Origin: Gemmobacter nectariphilus DSM 15620
GTDB lineage: Bacteria > Pseudomonadota > Alphaproteobacteria > Rhodobacterales > Rhodobacteraceae
Assembly (NCBI RefSeq): GCF_000429765.1
Contig: NZ_AUCM01000015.1
Coordinates: 22,010-86,009 of the forward strand
Reading direction: 5' to 3'
DNA length: 64,000 nt
Shown: in pieces, positions 1 through 7,433 of the stretch
Layout: every line of letters starts with the position of its first letter
Numbering within the stretch: the stretch's first letter is position 1
Translations under genes and position numbers: made by a program
Notes under the pieces: generated by a model
The model's input: the letters and a program-made list of their open reading frames with translations, nothing else
What the model was told of the DNA's origin: nothing
Database searches by the model: none

Positions 1-28
1 CGGGAAACCGGACCTCGTGAAATGCCAT
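1..28 (-). CDS. Phage tail protein, DUF2460 family (first codons only)
   Basis: Only the first nine residues are inside the window: MAFHEVRFP. This is the characteristic opening of the DUF2460/TIGR02217 tail proteins, which include the GTA gp12-like proteins and lie directly downstream of the tape measure gene in Rhodobacterales phages. Its ATG overlaps the tape measure stop codon by one base (ATGTGATGG), so the two genes are translationally coupled. The rest lies beyond the left edge. The assignment rests on this short motif and on position. Confidence 0.7.
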
Positions 29-2445
29 CACATGCCCCTCCGCCCGAGCGAGACGGCGCGGGCGATGTCGGCGGCGACCTGCGTGCGCGACTGGCGGAAG
101 CTCTCGGCGTCGCGCGCCAAGATGGTGACGTTGACCCCGCCGCCCGCGCCGTAAGCCTGCGCCTCCCGCCGCGACAGCACCCGCTCACCGCGCTGCAGGA
201 TCGCGGGCACCTCGTCGTGGCGGAGGCCAGCGATGCCGCCGCCATGCATTCGGGGCGCGGTGGCGAAGGCCATGGCAGGCACCATGCGCGAGGGCCCGGC
301 CGATCCGACCATCCCGCCCGCATGCAGGACGTTCGCGAAAATGCCGCCCGCCCCGGAGAACACGCCTGAGAGCGCATTGGCGATCGGCCCGAGGATGAAC
401 CGCCGCGCCGCGAGCTGGGCGAGATCGGCCAGCAGCGAGGTGACGAGGTCGCGGAAGTTCAGCTTGCCGGTCTTCACGAACTGGCCCACCGCGTTCTCGG
501 CCGACTGGAAGGCGCCGACGAGGCTCTGGCCGATGTCGCCACCGATGTCGCGGGCCTTGCTGGCGTAGTCCGACAGCGCCGCCGTGACGGCCTGCCAACC
601 GGTGACGGCAGCTTCGGTCGCGGGCTCTGCCGCAGCGGCTGCAGCCCCGGCCGCTGCGCCGGCACCCGTCGCGGCGCGCCCGGCTTCACCAAGCGCCGTC
701 TCCAGCCGCTCGGCAGCACCCGTGGCCTCGGTCAGGGCATCCGCGCTCGCCTCGTCGGTGCCGCGCACCGCATCGCGCAGCGCCTGCCAGCTTTCCAGAG
801 GGGCGCGGGCGCCGTCCGCAAGATCGCGCGCGGCGCCCCGATAGAGGTTGGCGGACTCGAGTGCCCGGTTCGCCGCCTCCGTGAGTCCGAGATCGGGCGC
901 GGTAAGCGGTTTGTTCTCGAAGGCCCGGTCGAACGCCGCCTGCGCCGCCGTCGTGGCGGCCGTTGCCGCCCCTTCGAAGCGGTTCTCGATCTGCCCAAGG
1001 TCGAGATCGGGGATGACGGAGATACGTCGCTCGGACCCGAGGGCTTCGAGCCCCTGATTGATGCCGCCGATGAAGCCGTTGATGCGCGAGACCACGCCGT
1101 TCAGCATCGCCTCGACGCCGTCGACCAGGCTGTTCGCCGCCTGGAACGCCAGATCCCCGATGGCGGCGGGCAGCAGGCCCCAGATCGCCTTGATCGCCTC
1201 GTAGGCGCCCTCGAATGTATTTGCCGCGGTGTTGCCGAAACCGACGACGCTCCCGATGGCGCTCTGCATGCCCGAGGCGGCGTCGGCCTTCAGGTCGAAG
1301 AACATCGCCGTTGCCGCGGCCCCGGCCGCAGCGGCGCCCATCCTGATCCGCTCCCAGACCTCGACGGCCAGGTCCTTCAGGAGCGACATCGCCTCGCCAA
1401 ACCCGCTCGCGCCCGAGACGAGACGGGTGAACTGGTAGACGAGCTCGCCCGCGCCGACGATGAGCGCCCCGATGCCGGTCCGGATCAGCGCCCCGCGCAG
1501 GACGACCAGCGCCGTGGCGAGGCCCCGGACCGAGAGCGCGGCAGCGACCATCCCCGCCACCCAGCGGCCCGCGAGGAAGGCCGCGAAGGTGGCTGCATAG
1601 GTGGCCAGACGGCCGATGTTGTCGAAAAGACCGCGGATCGCGATGCCGAGCGGCCCGGTGCGGCTGGCAACCGCCGCCATGGCGTCGGCGACGGCTTCGA
1701 GCGCCGGAGCAGCGGCGACGGCAAGCTGGTTCGACAGCCCCCGCCAGATCAGCCCGAGCCGGGAGATCGCATCGTTGGTCCGCTCGATCTGGTCGGCATC
1801 CTGCTCGGAGACGACGACCCCGAAGGCGAGGACGTCCTCGGTCGCCTGGCGCAGCGTCGCGGTGTCGATCCGGCTCATCGCGATGGAGCCTTCCTCACCG
1901 AAAAGCTGGCCCGCAACGGCAGCGCGCTCGGCGGCGGGCACGAAGTCCTCGATCGCGGCGTTGATCGCGCCGACCCGCTGGTCCAGCGGCAGGGCGATCA
2001 GGTCGGTGGCCGACAGCCCCAGCCGGTCGAGCGCGTCGGCGGCGGGGCCGGTCCCGGCCGCCGCCTGGCTGAGACGGCGCGTCAGATCCTTCGTCGCCTG
2101 CTCGATGCCGGACATGGAGACGCCCGCCAGTTCGCCCGCGCGCTCCAGCGTCTGGATCGAGGCGACCGTCGTGTCGAGCGACTGCGCGAGCTTGGCCTGC
2201 GCATCGACGCTCTGCAGCCCGGACCGGATCATCGCCACGCCAGCGGCGGCGGCAGCCGCCACGGCGGCGGCCGCCGCAACCCGCACCCGCCGCGAGAAGG
2301 CCGCGAGCCGAGCGTTGGCCGCTTCCATCTCCCGGCTCAGCCGTCCGAAGCCGCGCGACCCGGCGTCACCGACACCCTCCAGTTCCGCGCGCACCTGCCG
2401 TCCGCCCACGGCCGCGAGGCGGACGCTAACCCGTTTTTCCGCCAT
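28..2445 (-). CDS. Phage tail tape measure protein
   Basis: This 805-residue protein spans the tail lumen and sets tail length, and it is probably ejected with the DNA. At roughly 0.15 nm per residue it implies a tail of about 120 nm. The N-terminus (about residues 15-75) is a coiled, Ala-rich segment followed by a hydrophobic Ala stretch. The middle has several hydrophobic helices (about 290-340) and long Ala/Glu/Arg-rich helical regions. The C-terminus (about 700-800) is Gly/Met-rich, with the SRREAQAYGAGGG segment seen at the end of many lambda-type tape measure proteins. It follows the tail chaperone, whose frameshifted product overlaps its start by 20 bp, and it precedes DUF2460, which is the standard siphophage order. 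No virion-associated peptidase motif was recognised. Confidence 0.9.
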   Translation of the reverse strand: MAEKRVSVRLAAVGGRQVRAELEGVGDAGSRGFGRLSREMEAANARLAAFSRRVRVAAAAAVAAAAAAGVAMIRSGLQSVDAQAKLAQSLDTTVASIQTLERAGELAGVSMSGIEQATKDLTRRLSQAAAGTGPAADALDRLGLSATDLIALPLDQRVGAINAAIEDFVPAAERAAVAGQLFGEEGSIAMSRIDTATLRQATEDVLAFGVVVSEQDADQIERTNDAISRLGLIWRGLSNQLAVAAAPALEAVADAMAAVASRTGPLGIAIRGLFDNIGRLATYAATFAAFLAGRWVAGMVAAALSVRGLATALVVLRGALIRTGIGALIVGAGELVYQFTRLVSGASGFGEAMSLLKDLAVEVWERIRMGAAAAGAAATAMFFDLKADAASGMQSAIGSVVGFGNTAANTFEGAYEAIKAIWGLLPAAIGDLAFQAANSLVDGVEAMLNGVVSRINGFIGGINQGLEALGSERRISVIPDLDLGQIENRFEGAATAATTAAQAAFDRAFENKPLTAPDLGLTEAANRALESANLYRGAARDLADGARAPLESWQALRDAVRGTDEASADALTEATGAAERLETALGEAGRAATGAGAAAGAAAAAAEPATEAAVTGWQAVTAALSDYASKARDIGGDIGQSLVGAFQSAENAVGQFVKTGKLNFRDLVTSLLADLAQLAARRFILGPIANALSGVFSGAGGIFANVLHAGGMVGSAGPSRMVPAMAFATAPRMHGGGIAGLRHDEVPAILQRGERVLSRREAQAYGAGGGVNVTILARDAESFRQSRTQVAADIARAVSLGRRGM

Positions 2446-2776
2446 GGGAGTGATCCATCTGTTCGTTGAGTTTGGTGACCATCACCGCCTCGATGACGGG
2501 CAGCAGTTCGGCCATGGCGAGCGGCGGCACGCCGAGGGCGTCACCAAGCGCCAGCGCCGCCGACATGTCCCAGCCGATCACGGCGTCGGGCAGGACACGC
2601 AGCTGGCCGCCGAGCCGACCGACCAGGTCCCAGACCTGCCAGCCCTCGAAGGTCTCGGGGCGATTCAGCCGCGCCGGGCAGTCCGAGCAGGCTTGCTCGC
2701 GGCCCTCGTAGGGTGCGCAGGCTTGGCAGTATCGCTCGCCCCCGCCGAAGGACCATTCGGCGAGAGCGCGGAGGCG
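2426..2776 (-). CDS. Tail assembly chaperone, frameshifted C-terminal extension (gpGT-like)
   Basis: This frame has no good start of its own and is open from the slippery heptamer to a TAG that lies 20 bp inside the tape measure gene. It encodes about 116 residues. A zinc-ribbon-like block, with two CxxC pairs nine residues apart (C-Q-A-C and C-S-D-C), is followed by a helical segment that includes GWQVWDLVGRLGGQLRVLP. A -1 shift at 2776-2782 would join it to the first ~115 residues of the chaperone, giving a fusion of about 230 residues. This copies the lambda gpG/gpGT arrangement, in which the extended form recruits the tail tube protein to the tape measure. The reading is from the sequence; frameshifting itself is inferred. 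Confidence 0.72.
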   Translation of the reverse strand, partial: RLRALAEWSFGGGERYCQACAPYEGREQACSDCPARLNRPETFEGWQVWDLVGRLGGQLRVLPDAVIGWDMSAALALGDALGVPPLAMAELLPVIEAVMVTKLNEQMDHSHGGKTG

Positions 2777-3120
2777 TTTTTTTCCTGTTCCAGCAGCAGA
2801 CCCTTCGAGACGTAGGTCAGCTGGAAAGCCTCGAAGATCGGCCAGACGTCGAGGAGCGCGTCGATGGCCTCTGGGCTCGGGTCGATGGCGTTGCCGTCGG
2901 CGTCGCCGATGCCCTCCCAGGCGAGCACCGCCCGCCGCGCGAGAGCCTTGGCGAACGCGACGGCGCGTTCCTCGTCCGAGGCCTCCTCGGGCACAGCCTC
3001 GACGGCCGGGTCGCTGCGCGTCGCCACCATCAGCGCCGTGGTCAGTGGGCGCAGCTGCACCCGAACGCCAGGGGCGAGGTCATGCCAGCGCGGGGCATTG
3101 GTCAGGTCAAGCGTCAGCAT
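2665..3120 (-). CDS. Phage tail assembly chaperone (gpG-like)
   Basis: This is a 151-residue cytoplasmic protein. By position between tail tube and tape measure, and by its frameshift site, it is the counterpart of lambda gpG. The ATG at 3120 (MLTLDLTNAP) was chosen because it lies 2 bp after the tail tube stop; an upstream in-frame start would run back into the tube gene. The conserved-looking body (about residues 1-110) is acidic and helical, while the last 40 residues after the slippery site are Ala/Pro/Thr-rich and look disordered. Family identity comes from synteny, since these chaperones vary greatly in sequence. Confidence 0.8.
   Translation of the reverse strand: MLTLDLTNAPRWHDLAPGVRVQLRPLTTALMVATRSDPAVEAVPEEASDEERAVAFAKALARRAVLAWEGIGDADGNAIDPSPEAIDALLDVWPIFEAFQLTYVSKGLLLEQEKNASALSPNGPSAGASDTAKPAHPTRAASKPARTARRG
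2776..2782 (-). promoter_or_regulatory. Programmed -1 ribosomal frameshift site, A AAA AAC
   Basis: On the minus strand the chaperone gene reads GAA AAA AAC in frame, which contains a perfect X-XXY-YYZ heptamer (A AAA AAC) within a run of seven A. A one-base backward slip leads straight into the only long open frame between the chaperone and the tape measure. This is the expected position and sequence type for tail-chaperone frameshifting in siphophages. Confidence 0.75.
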
Positions 3121-3122
3121 CC

Positions 3123-4064
3123 TCAATACACCTCTATGTCGTTGATCAGGGTTGCGGTGCACATCCGGCCGACGACGCTGTCGCGGGCGGCCTGCCAGTC
3201 GAAGGTCGCCTGCACGCCCTGCGGTCCGGAAATCTCGATGCGCGGGCGTGGCAGGTAGACGGCGTGCACGGTGAAGGTGAAGCTCTCGCCCGAGGGCAGG
3301 ACGTAGCCGAATTCCATCTCGCAGGCCTCGCCGTTGATCGCCTGCGTCACCAGCGTCTGGTCGGCGAAGCGCACCTCGATCCGGCCGGTGAGCGCGGCGA
3401 TGGACGGGTCCGCGCCGTCGATGCGGCCGTCCGAGCGGATGGTCTCGATACGGTCGAGGTTGTTGGCATAGGTGATCTCGGCCGAGACGACGTTGCCGAG
3501 CGCGGTGCCGTTGCGGCTGATCGCGCCGTTGAAATGGCCAAAGCGCTTCAGCTCCAGCGCCGCGGGCGTTCCGGCGCTGGTCGTCGTGCCCACGGTCTCG
3601 CCCTGCGCCACCAGCCGTGCGGTTGCGGTCAGCAGGCCGGAGCGCTGCATCTGCCAGGTGATCTGGTCGAGCACGCAGCCGGAATACATCGCGTACCGCG
3701 GCACCTCCGGCATGCCGGTCTCGATCGACATGCTCGGCAGAGTCCAGGACCCGGACTGGAACTCGTGGGTGTACGGGGCCTCCGCGCCCGTGGTCGTGGG
3801 CGTGCCGAAGGCGGCCTTCAGCCAGAATCCGAAGGCCTCGGCGTCGAGTGGGACCACGACATCGCCATCGGCCGTCACCGCGTCCTTGATCGGCGCCAGC
3901 GGATCGCGGCCGTAGCCGAGCAGTTCCGAGTTCAGCAGCGGTTGCTCGGCACCGAGCGAGGTGCTGGCGAAGGGCATACGGGTGAAGCCGCTCACGGGCG
4001 GCGTTCCATAGGTCGTCTCGAACGCAAGCGCCATCAGCGCCCGCGCCCCCTGGGCTCGTGCCAT
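3123..4064 (-). CDS. Phage tail tube protein (major tail protein)
   Basis: This 313-residue structural protein forms the hexameric rings of the non-contractile tail tube. The N-terminus (MARAQGARALMALAFETTYGT) is typical of the Phage_tube_2 group in Rhodobacterales phages. The rest is beta-rich with alternating hydrophobic residues, as expected for a tube fold with a C-terminal Ig-like part (about residues 215-310). It lies 24 bp downstream of the tail terminator gene and 2 bp upstream of the tail chaperone gene. Nothing indicates damage. Confidence 0.88.
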   Translation of the reverse strand: MARAQGARALMALAFETTYGTPPVSGFTRMPFASTSLGAEQPLLNSELLGYGRDPLAPIKDAVTADGDVVVPLDAEAFGFWLKAAFGTPTTTGAEAPYTHEFQSGSWTLPSMSIETGMPEVPRYAMYSGCVLDQITWQMQRSGLLTATARLVAQGETVGTTTSAGTPAALELKRFGHFNGAISRNGTALGNVVSAEITYANNLDRIETIRSDGRIDGADPSIAALTGRIEVRFADQTLVTQAINGEACEMEFGYVLPSGESFTFTVHAVYLPRPRIEISGPQGVQATFDWQAARDSVVGRMCTATLINDIEVY

Positions 4065-4088
4065 GGTATTCTCCTCGGGTTGTCGGGA

Positions 4089-4505
4089 TCAGCCGAGCGG
4101 ATCGGCCGTGGAATAGTGCAGCACCACCGGGATCACGGCCGCCTTCAGGCTGGCCGCGCCTTCGACGGGCAGATCGACCGGCCGTGGCGCTTCCGCTTCG
4201 ACCCAGTCGCAGAGCCCGCCCATTGTGCGGTCGGCGGCGAGCGCCGTGCCGATGCTGGCGGTCAACGTGTCGAAGGCGGCGTCACGGTCAGCGCCCTGCA
4301 CGACCGCCTCGATCTCGGCGCGGTGCTGGTAGTGGTAGCGCAGCGGAGAGAGCGTGACCTCCGGCTCACCCGGCTCGCCATCGCGCAGGATCAGCAGCCC
4401 CTCGGCCGGGATACGTTCGGGCAGTACCTCACCGCGCAGGGCGGCGGCGGGGAACGCCGAGACCCGCGCGTGCAGCGCGGTGAGGATGGTTTCGCGAGGT
4501 GTCAT
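4089..4505 (-). CDS. Tail terminator / tail completion protein
   Basis: This 138-residue protein (MTPRETILTALHARVSAFP at the start) matches the small proteins found just before the tail tube gene in Rhodobacterales prophages. They are sometimes mis-named acyl-CoA transferase and probably cap the tail, like lambda gpU. The ATG at 4505 overlaps the merR stop as ATGA, so this phage gene is now translationally coupled to a mercury regulator rather than to its natural upstream neighbour at 7434-8063. A longer in-frame extension to 4931 exists but is antisense-like Arg-rich sequence lying over merR. Confidence 0.78.
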   Translation of the reverse strand: MTPRETILTALHARVSAFPAAALRGEVLPERIPAEGLLILRDGEPGEPEVTLSPLRYHYQHRAEIEAVVQGADRDAAFDTLTASIGTALAADRTMGGLCDWVEAEAPRPVDLPVEGAASLKAAVIPVVLHYSTADPLG

Positions 4506-4927
4506 GGGTCGGCCGAGTTGGAAATCGCGTCGAGCACCGGACAGTCGGGGACTTCGGCGCCCGAACACCTGGATGCGGTTGCAGCGAGGACGGTTTCGAT
4601 ACGCCGAAGATCCGCGATCTTCGCCCGCACGTCCGCAAGGTGGCGCTCCGTCCGCTCCTTGACCTCGGCGCAGGTCGGCGCGGTTCCGTCTTCGAGCCCC
4701 ATCAGCCCGCGAATGTCCTCCATAGAGAATCCGAGTTCGCGGGCGCGCAGGATGAAGCGCAAGCGCGTTGCGTGTGCGGCGGAATAGATGCGGTAGCCGG
4801 CATCCGTGCGGGGCGGGTCGGGCAGAAGGTCGGTTTTCTCGTAATAGCGGATCGTCTCGATATTGCAGCCGGTCGTCCGGGCAAGATCGCCGCGTGTGAA
4901 ACCGCTCTCGCGCTCGTGATCTGACAT
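4502..4927 (-). CDS. merR: Mercury-responsive MerR transcriptional regulator
   Basis: This 141-residue activator/repressor distorts the mer promoter DNA when it binds Hg(II). The N-terminal winged helix-turn-helix (about residues 10-75) contains IETIRYYE and GYRIYS. A long dimerisation helix follows. The three Hg(II)-binding cysteines are present at about C86, C121 and C129, the last two in a CSGAEVPDC loop. The start at 4927 has a good Shine-Dalgarno (GAGGA) seven bases upstream; an upstream in-frame ATG at 4984 would remove the promoter. It is divergent from merT across the operator at 4941-4971. Its stop overlaps the start of the phage tail terminator gene. Confidence 0.93.
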   Translation of the reverse strand: MSDHERESGFTRGDLARTTGCNIETIRYYEKTDLLPDPPRTDAGYRIYSAAHATRLRFILRARELGFSMEDIRGLMGLEDGTAPTCAEVKERTERHLADVRAKIADLRRIETVLAATASRCSGAEVPDCPVLDAISNSADP

Positions 4928-4940
4928 GCAATTTTTCCTC

Positions 4941-4971
4941 TTGAGCCTGTAGTTGCTACAGACCCTACACA
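4941..4971 (+). promoter_or_regulatory. mer promoter/operator (PmerT) with MerR dyad
   Basis: A -35 box TTGAGC (4941-4946) and a -10-like TACACA (4966-4971) are separated by 19 bp, the overlong spacer typical of MerR-activated promoters. A perfect dyad CTGTAG-TTG-CTACAG fills 4947-4961 between them. It lies between the divergent merR and merT genes, so MerR should control merTPFA from here and probably represses its own gene. Confidence 0.88.
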
Positions 4972-5002
4972 TCTTCTCAATCACAGACGAGAGGTGCGCG
5001 AC

Positions 5003-5392
5003 ATGGCGCTGACGGACGACAGAACGGACACTTCAGCAGCGGATCGCCCGGCCCGAAGGGGCTGGCTCGCGGCGGGCGGGGTGTTCGGCGCCTTTCTCGC
5101 CTCTGCCTGCTGCGTCGGGCCGCTGGTGCTGCTGACCCTCGGCATCTCCGGCGCCTGGATCGGCAACCTGACGGCGCTGGAGCCTTACAAGCCGATCTTC
5201 GCGGTCATTGCGCTCGGCTTCATCGGGGCCGGCTTCCGGCACGTGTATTTTCGCAAGCCGACCGTCTGCGAACCCGGTTCCTACTGTGCGCGCCCATCCT
5301 CGGCGCGCATCACCAAGAGCGCGCTCTGGGCCTCCCTCATCCTCGTCGTCGCAGCACTCACCATCGACTGGTGGGCCCCGCTTCTCTACTGA
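5003..5392 (+). CDS. merT: Mercuric ion transporter MerT
   Basis: This 129-residue inner-membrane protein imports Hg(II) handed over by MerP. Three hydrophobic segments are visible (about residues 21-45, 63-80 and 106-124). The vicinal pair C36-C37 in the first segment (SACCVG) and the cytoplasmic-loop pair C89 and C95 are the Hg(II) relay ligands of the family. The ATG at 5003 is preferred to the GTG at 4994 because GAGAGG sits at ideal distance before it. It is the first gene of the rightward mer operon and is followed by merP after 18 bp. Confidence 0.93.
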   Translation: MALTDDRTDTSAADRPARRGWLAAGGVFGAFLASACCVGPLVLLTLGISGAWIGNLTALEPYKPIFAVIALGFIGAGFRHVYFRKPTVCEPGSYCARPSSARITKSALWASLILVVAALTIDWWAPLLY

Positions 5393-5410
5393 CCCCGAAA
5401 GGATATCCCC

Positions 5411-5716
5411 ATGAAGAAGATCCTTGCACTTGTTCTGTTCGGCCTGACCGCCACAGCACCCATCACGGCCATCCCTGCTGCCGCGCAGGCCGTCGCCGCG
5501 GAGCAGACCGTCACCTTCGCGGTCGACAACATGACATGCGCGCTGTGTCCGATCACCGTGAAGCGCGCGATGGAGGGCGTCGCGGGCGTGCGCGCCGTCG
5601 AGATCGACTTCGAGGCGCGCACGGCCACGGTGATCTTCGACACCGCCGCGACGAGCGCCGACGCCATAGCGACCGCGTCGGCCAATGCAGGCTACCCGGC
5701 GCGCGTTTCGGGCTGA
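5411..5716 (+). CDS. merP: Periplasmic mercury-binding protein MerP
   Basis: This 101-residue periplasmic scavenger has a heavy-metal-associated fold. A signal peptide (about residues 1-27, hydrophobic core LALVLFGLTATAPITA, cleavage near AQA) precedes the domain. The metal motif is NMTCALC, with Cys at about 43 and 46, in place of the common GMTCxxC. It receives Hg(II) in the periplasm and passes it to MerT or MerF. Both flanking genes belong to the same operon, with 18 bp to merT and only 4 bp to merF. Confidence 0.93.
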   Translation: MKKILALVLFGLTATAPITAIPAAAQAVAAEQTVTFAVDNMTCALCPITVKRAMEGVAGVRAVEIDFEARTATVIFDTAATSADAIATASANAGYPARVSG

Positions 5717-5720
5717 CGGG

Positions 5721-5954
5721 ATGACCGAGCAGACCGACCGCAAGCTGATCGCGACAGGGATCGTCGGCACCGTCATCGCGGCGCTCTGCTGCTTCACGCC
5801 GGTGCTCGTGGTGCTTCTGGGCGCCGTGGGCCTGTCGGCCTGGCTTGGCTGGCTCGACTATGTGCTGCTGCCCGCTCTCGCCTTCTTCGTCGTGCTGACC
5901 CTGTATGCGGTCTGGCGGCGGCAGCGGCGGCAGACCACTCGAACGGATGGATGA
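5721..5954 (+). CDS. merF: Mercury transporter MerF
   Basis: This 77-residue inner-membrane protein has two transmembrane helices (about residues 9-33 and 40-66). The first helix carries the vicinal C23-C24 pair (ALCCFTPV) needed for Hg(II) uptake. The second cysteine pair found after helix 2 in classical MerF is absent here; the tail is WRRQRRQ with no Cys. The start at 5721 was chosen four bases after the merP stop. It overlaps the likely merA start by 8 bp. It adds a second importer alongside MerT. Confidence 0.87.
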   Translation: MTEQTDRKLIATGIVGTVIAALCCFTPVLVVLLGAVGLSAWLGWLDYVLLPALAFFVVLTLYAVWRRQRRQTTRTDG

Positions 5955-7383
5955 CTCGATGAAAGACGATTGTTGCGCGCCCAAGGGCGATTTCGACCTT
6001 GCCGTGATCGGCGCCGGATCGGCCGGCTTCTCGGCCGCGATCACCGCCGCCGAGGGAGGCAAGCGCGTCGCGTTGATCGGCCATGGAACCATCGGCGGGA
6101 CCTGCGTGAACGTGGGTTGCGTGCCCTCCAAGACGATGATCCGCGCGGCCGAAGCCGTGCACGGCGCGCAGGCGGCGTCCCGGTTCCCGGGCCTTCGCGG
6201 CGAGGCGCAGGTCGCCGACTGGGCAGCGCTGGTCGCGGCCAAGGATGATCTCGTCGCGACGCTGCGCCAGAAGAAGTACGCCGATCTGCTGCCGGGCTAC
6301 GGCGGTGTGACCTATCTCGACGAGGGTCCGGCGCGTCTCGTCCCCGGCGGGGTCGAGGTCGGCGGGCGCAAGATCACGGCTCCCAAGGTGATCGTTGCCA
6401 CGGGCGGCCGACCAGCCGTGCCCGACATCCCTGGGGTCCAGGACGCACCAACGCTCGACAGCACGTCGCTGCTGGAGCTGGACCGGTTGCCCGAAAGCCT
6501 GATCTTCCTCGGCGGCGGCTATATCGGCGTGGAGCTGGCGCAGATGATGGCGCGGATGGGCACTCGAGTCACCATCGTCTGCCGCTCGCGCCTGTTGCCG
6601 CGCTCCGAGCCGGAGGTGTCTGAAGCGCTCACCGAGGTCTTGCGCGCCGAGGGTGTCACGGTTCTTGACGGCGCAACCTATCACGCCGCGCGGCGCGACG
6701 GGAACCGTGCGGTGCTGACCGTGACGGTGGACGGCGCGGAGCGCGACCTGACGGCCGACCGCCTCGTCCCGACGACGGGACGCGCACCCAACACCGAGGG
6801 GCTGGGCCTCGCGGAGATGGGCGTCGAGACCGACGCGCGTGGCGCGATCCGGGTGGGCGACGACATGCAGACCACGAAGGCCGGCATCTTCGCGGCGGGC
6901 GATGTGACCGACCGCGACCAGTTCGTCTACATGGCCGCCTATGGCGCCAAGCTCGCGTCCCGCAACGCCGTTCTGGGCGGGGCGGAGCGCTACGACAACG
7001 CCGCGATGCCGTGGGTGGTGTTCACCGATCCGCAGGTCGCCGGCGTCGGGCTGACCGAGGCGCAGGCGCGCGCCGCGGGTCATGACGTCAAGACCAGTGT
7101 GCTGACGCTCGACAACGTGCCCCGCGCGCTCGCCGCCCGCGACACGCGCGGCCTGATCAAGCTCGTCGCGGACCGGGCGACCGACCGCCTGCTGGGCGGC
7201 GTGATCATGGCGCCGGAGGGCGCCGACAGTGTCCAGACGCTCGCCATGGCGCTCAAGTTCGGCATGACAACGAAGGCCTTGGGCGAGACGATCTTCCCCT
7301 ATCTCACCACGGTCGAGGGGCTGAAGCTCGCCGCGCAGACCTTCGACAAGGATGTCGCGAAGCTGTCGTGCTGCGCGGGGTGA
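5947..7383 (+). CDS. merA: Mercuric reductase MerA
   Basis: This FAD-dependent disulfide oxidoreductase of about 478 residues reduces Hg(II) to volatile Hg(0) with NADPH in the cytoplasm. An FAD-binding GAGSAG motif (about residues 22-27) precedes the redox-active GGTCVNVGCVPSK (C53 and C58). A second dinucleotide motif, GGGYIGVELAQ, binds NADPH, and the C-terminal vicinal cysteines (SCCAG) deliver Hg(II) to the active site. The N-terminal NmerA domain is missing, but an early CC pair (residues 9-10) is present. The start could be 5947 or 5959; 5947 overlaps merF and keeps both candidates. It is the last gene of the mer operon. Confidence 0.94.
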   Translation: MDDSMKDDCCAPKGDFDLAVIGAGSAGFSAAITAAEGGKRVALIGHGTIGGTCVNVGCVPSKTMIRAAEAVHGAQAASRFPGLRGEAQVADWAALVAAKDDLVATLRQKKYADLLPGYGGVTYLDEGPARLVPGGVEVGGRKITAPKVIVATGGRPAVPDIPGVQDAPTLDSTSLLELDRLPESLIFLGGGYIGVELAQMMARMGTRVTIVCRSRLLPRSEPEVSEALTEVLRAEGVTVLDGATYHAARRDGNRAVLTVTVDGAERDLTADRLVPTTGRAPNTEGLGLAEMGVETDARGAIRVGDDMQTTKAGIFAAGDVTDRDQFVYMAAYGAKLASRNAVLGGAERYDNAAMPWVVFTDPQVAGVGLTEAQARAAGHDVKTSVLTLDNVPRALAARDTRGLIKLVADRATDRLLGGVIMAPEGADSVQTLAMALKFGMTTKALGETIFPYLTTVEGLKLAAQTFDKDVAKLSCCAG

Positions 7384-7420
7384 AGCGAGCCGTCGATCTC
7401 GTTGTTGCCGAGCGAGATTG

Positions 7421-7432
7421 CGCATCGATGCG
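7421..7432. terminator. Palindrome at the merA/phage junction
   Basis: CGCATCGATGCG is a perfect 12-bp palindrome in the 50-bp gap between the end of merA (rightward) and the end of the DUF6441 gene (leftward). It may act as a weak bidirectional terminator or mark the right border of the inserted cassette. No T-run follows it. Confidence 0.35.
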
Positions 7433-7433
7433 A

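Noticed and set aside
3045..4787. 580-codon plus-strand frame over tail genes
   Set aside because: It lies antisense to tail tube and tail terminator genes that have clear homology, and its product is Arg/Gly/His-rich, as expected for a GC-rich shadow frame.
4089..4931. 280-residue form of the tail terminator protein
   Set aside because: The first 142 codons lie over merR in another frame and are Arg-rich. The ATGA start at 4505 gives the expected length.
7421..7432. Transposon terminal repeat at the right border of the mer cassette
   Set aside because: The palindrome CGCATCGATGCG has no counterpart at the left border (4502), and no target-site duplication was seen.
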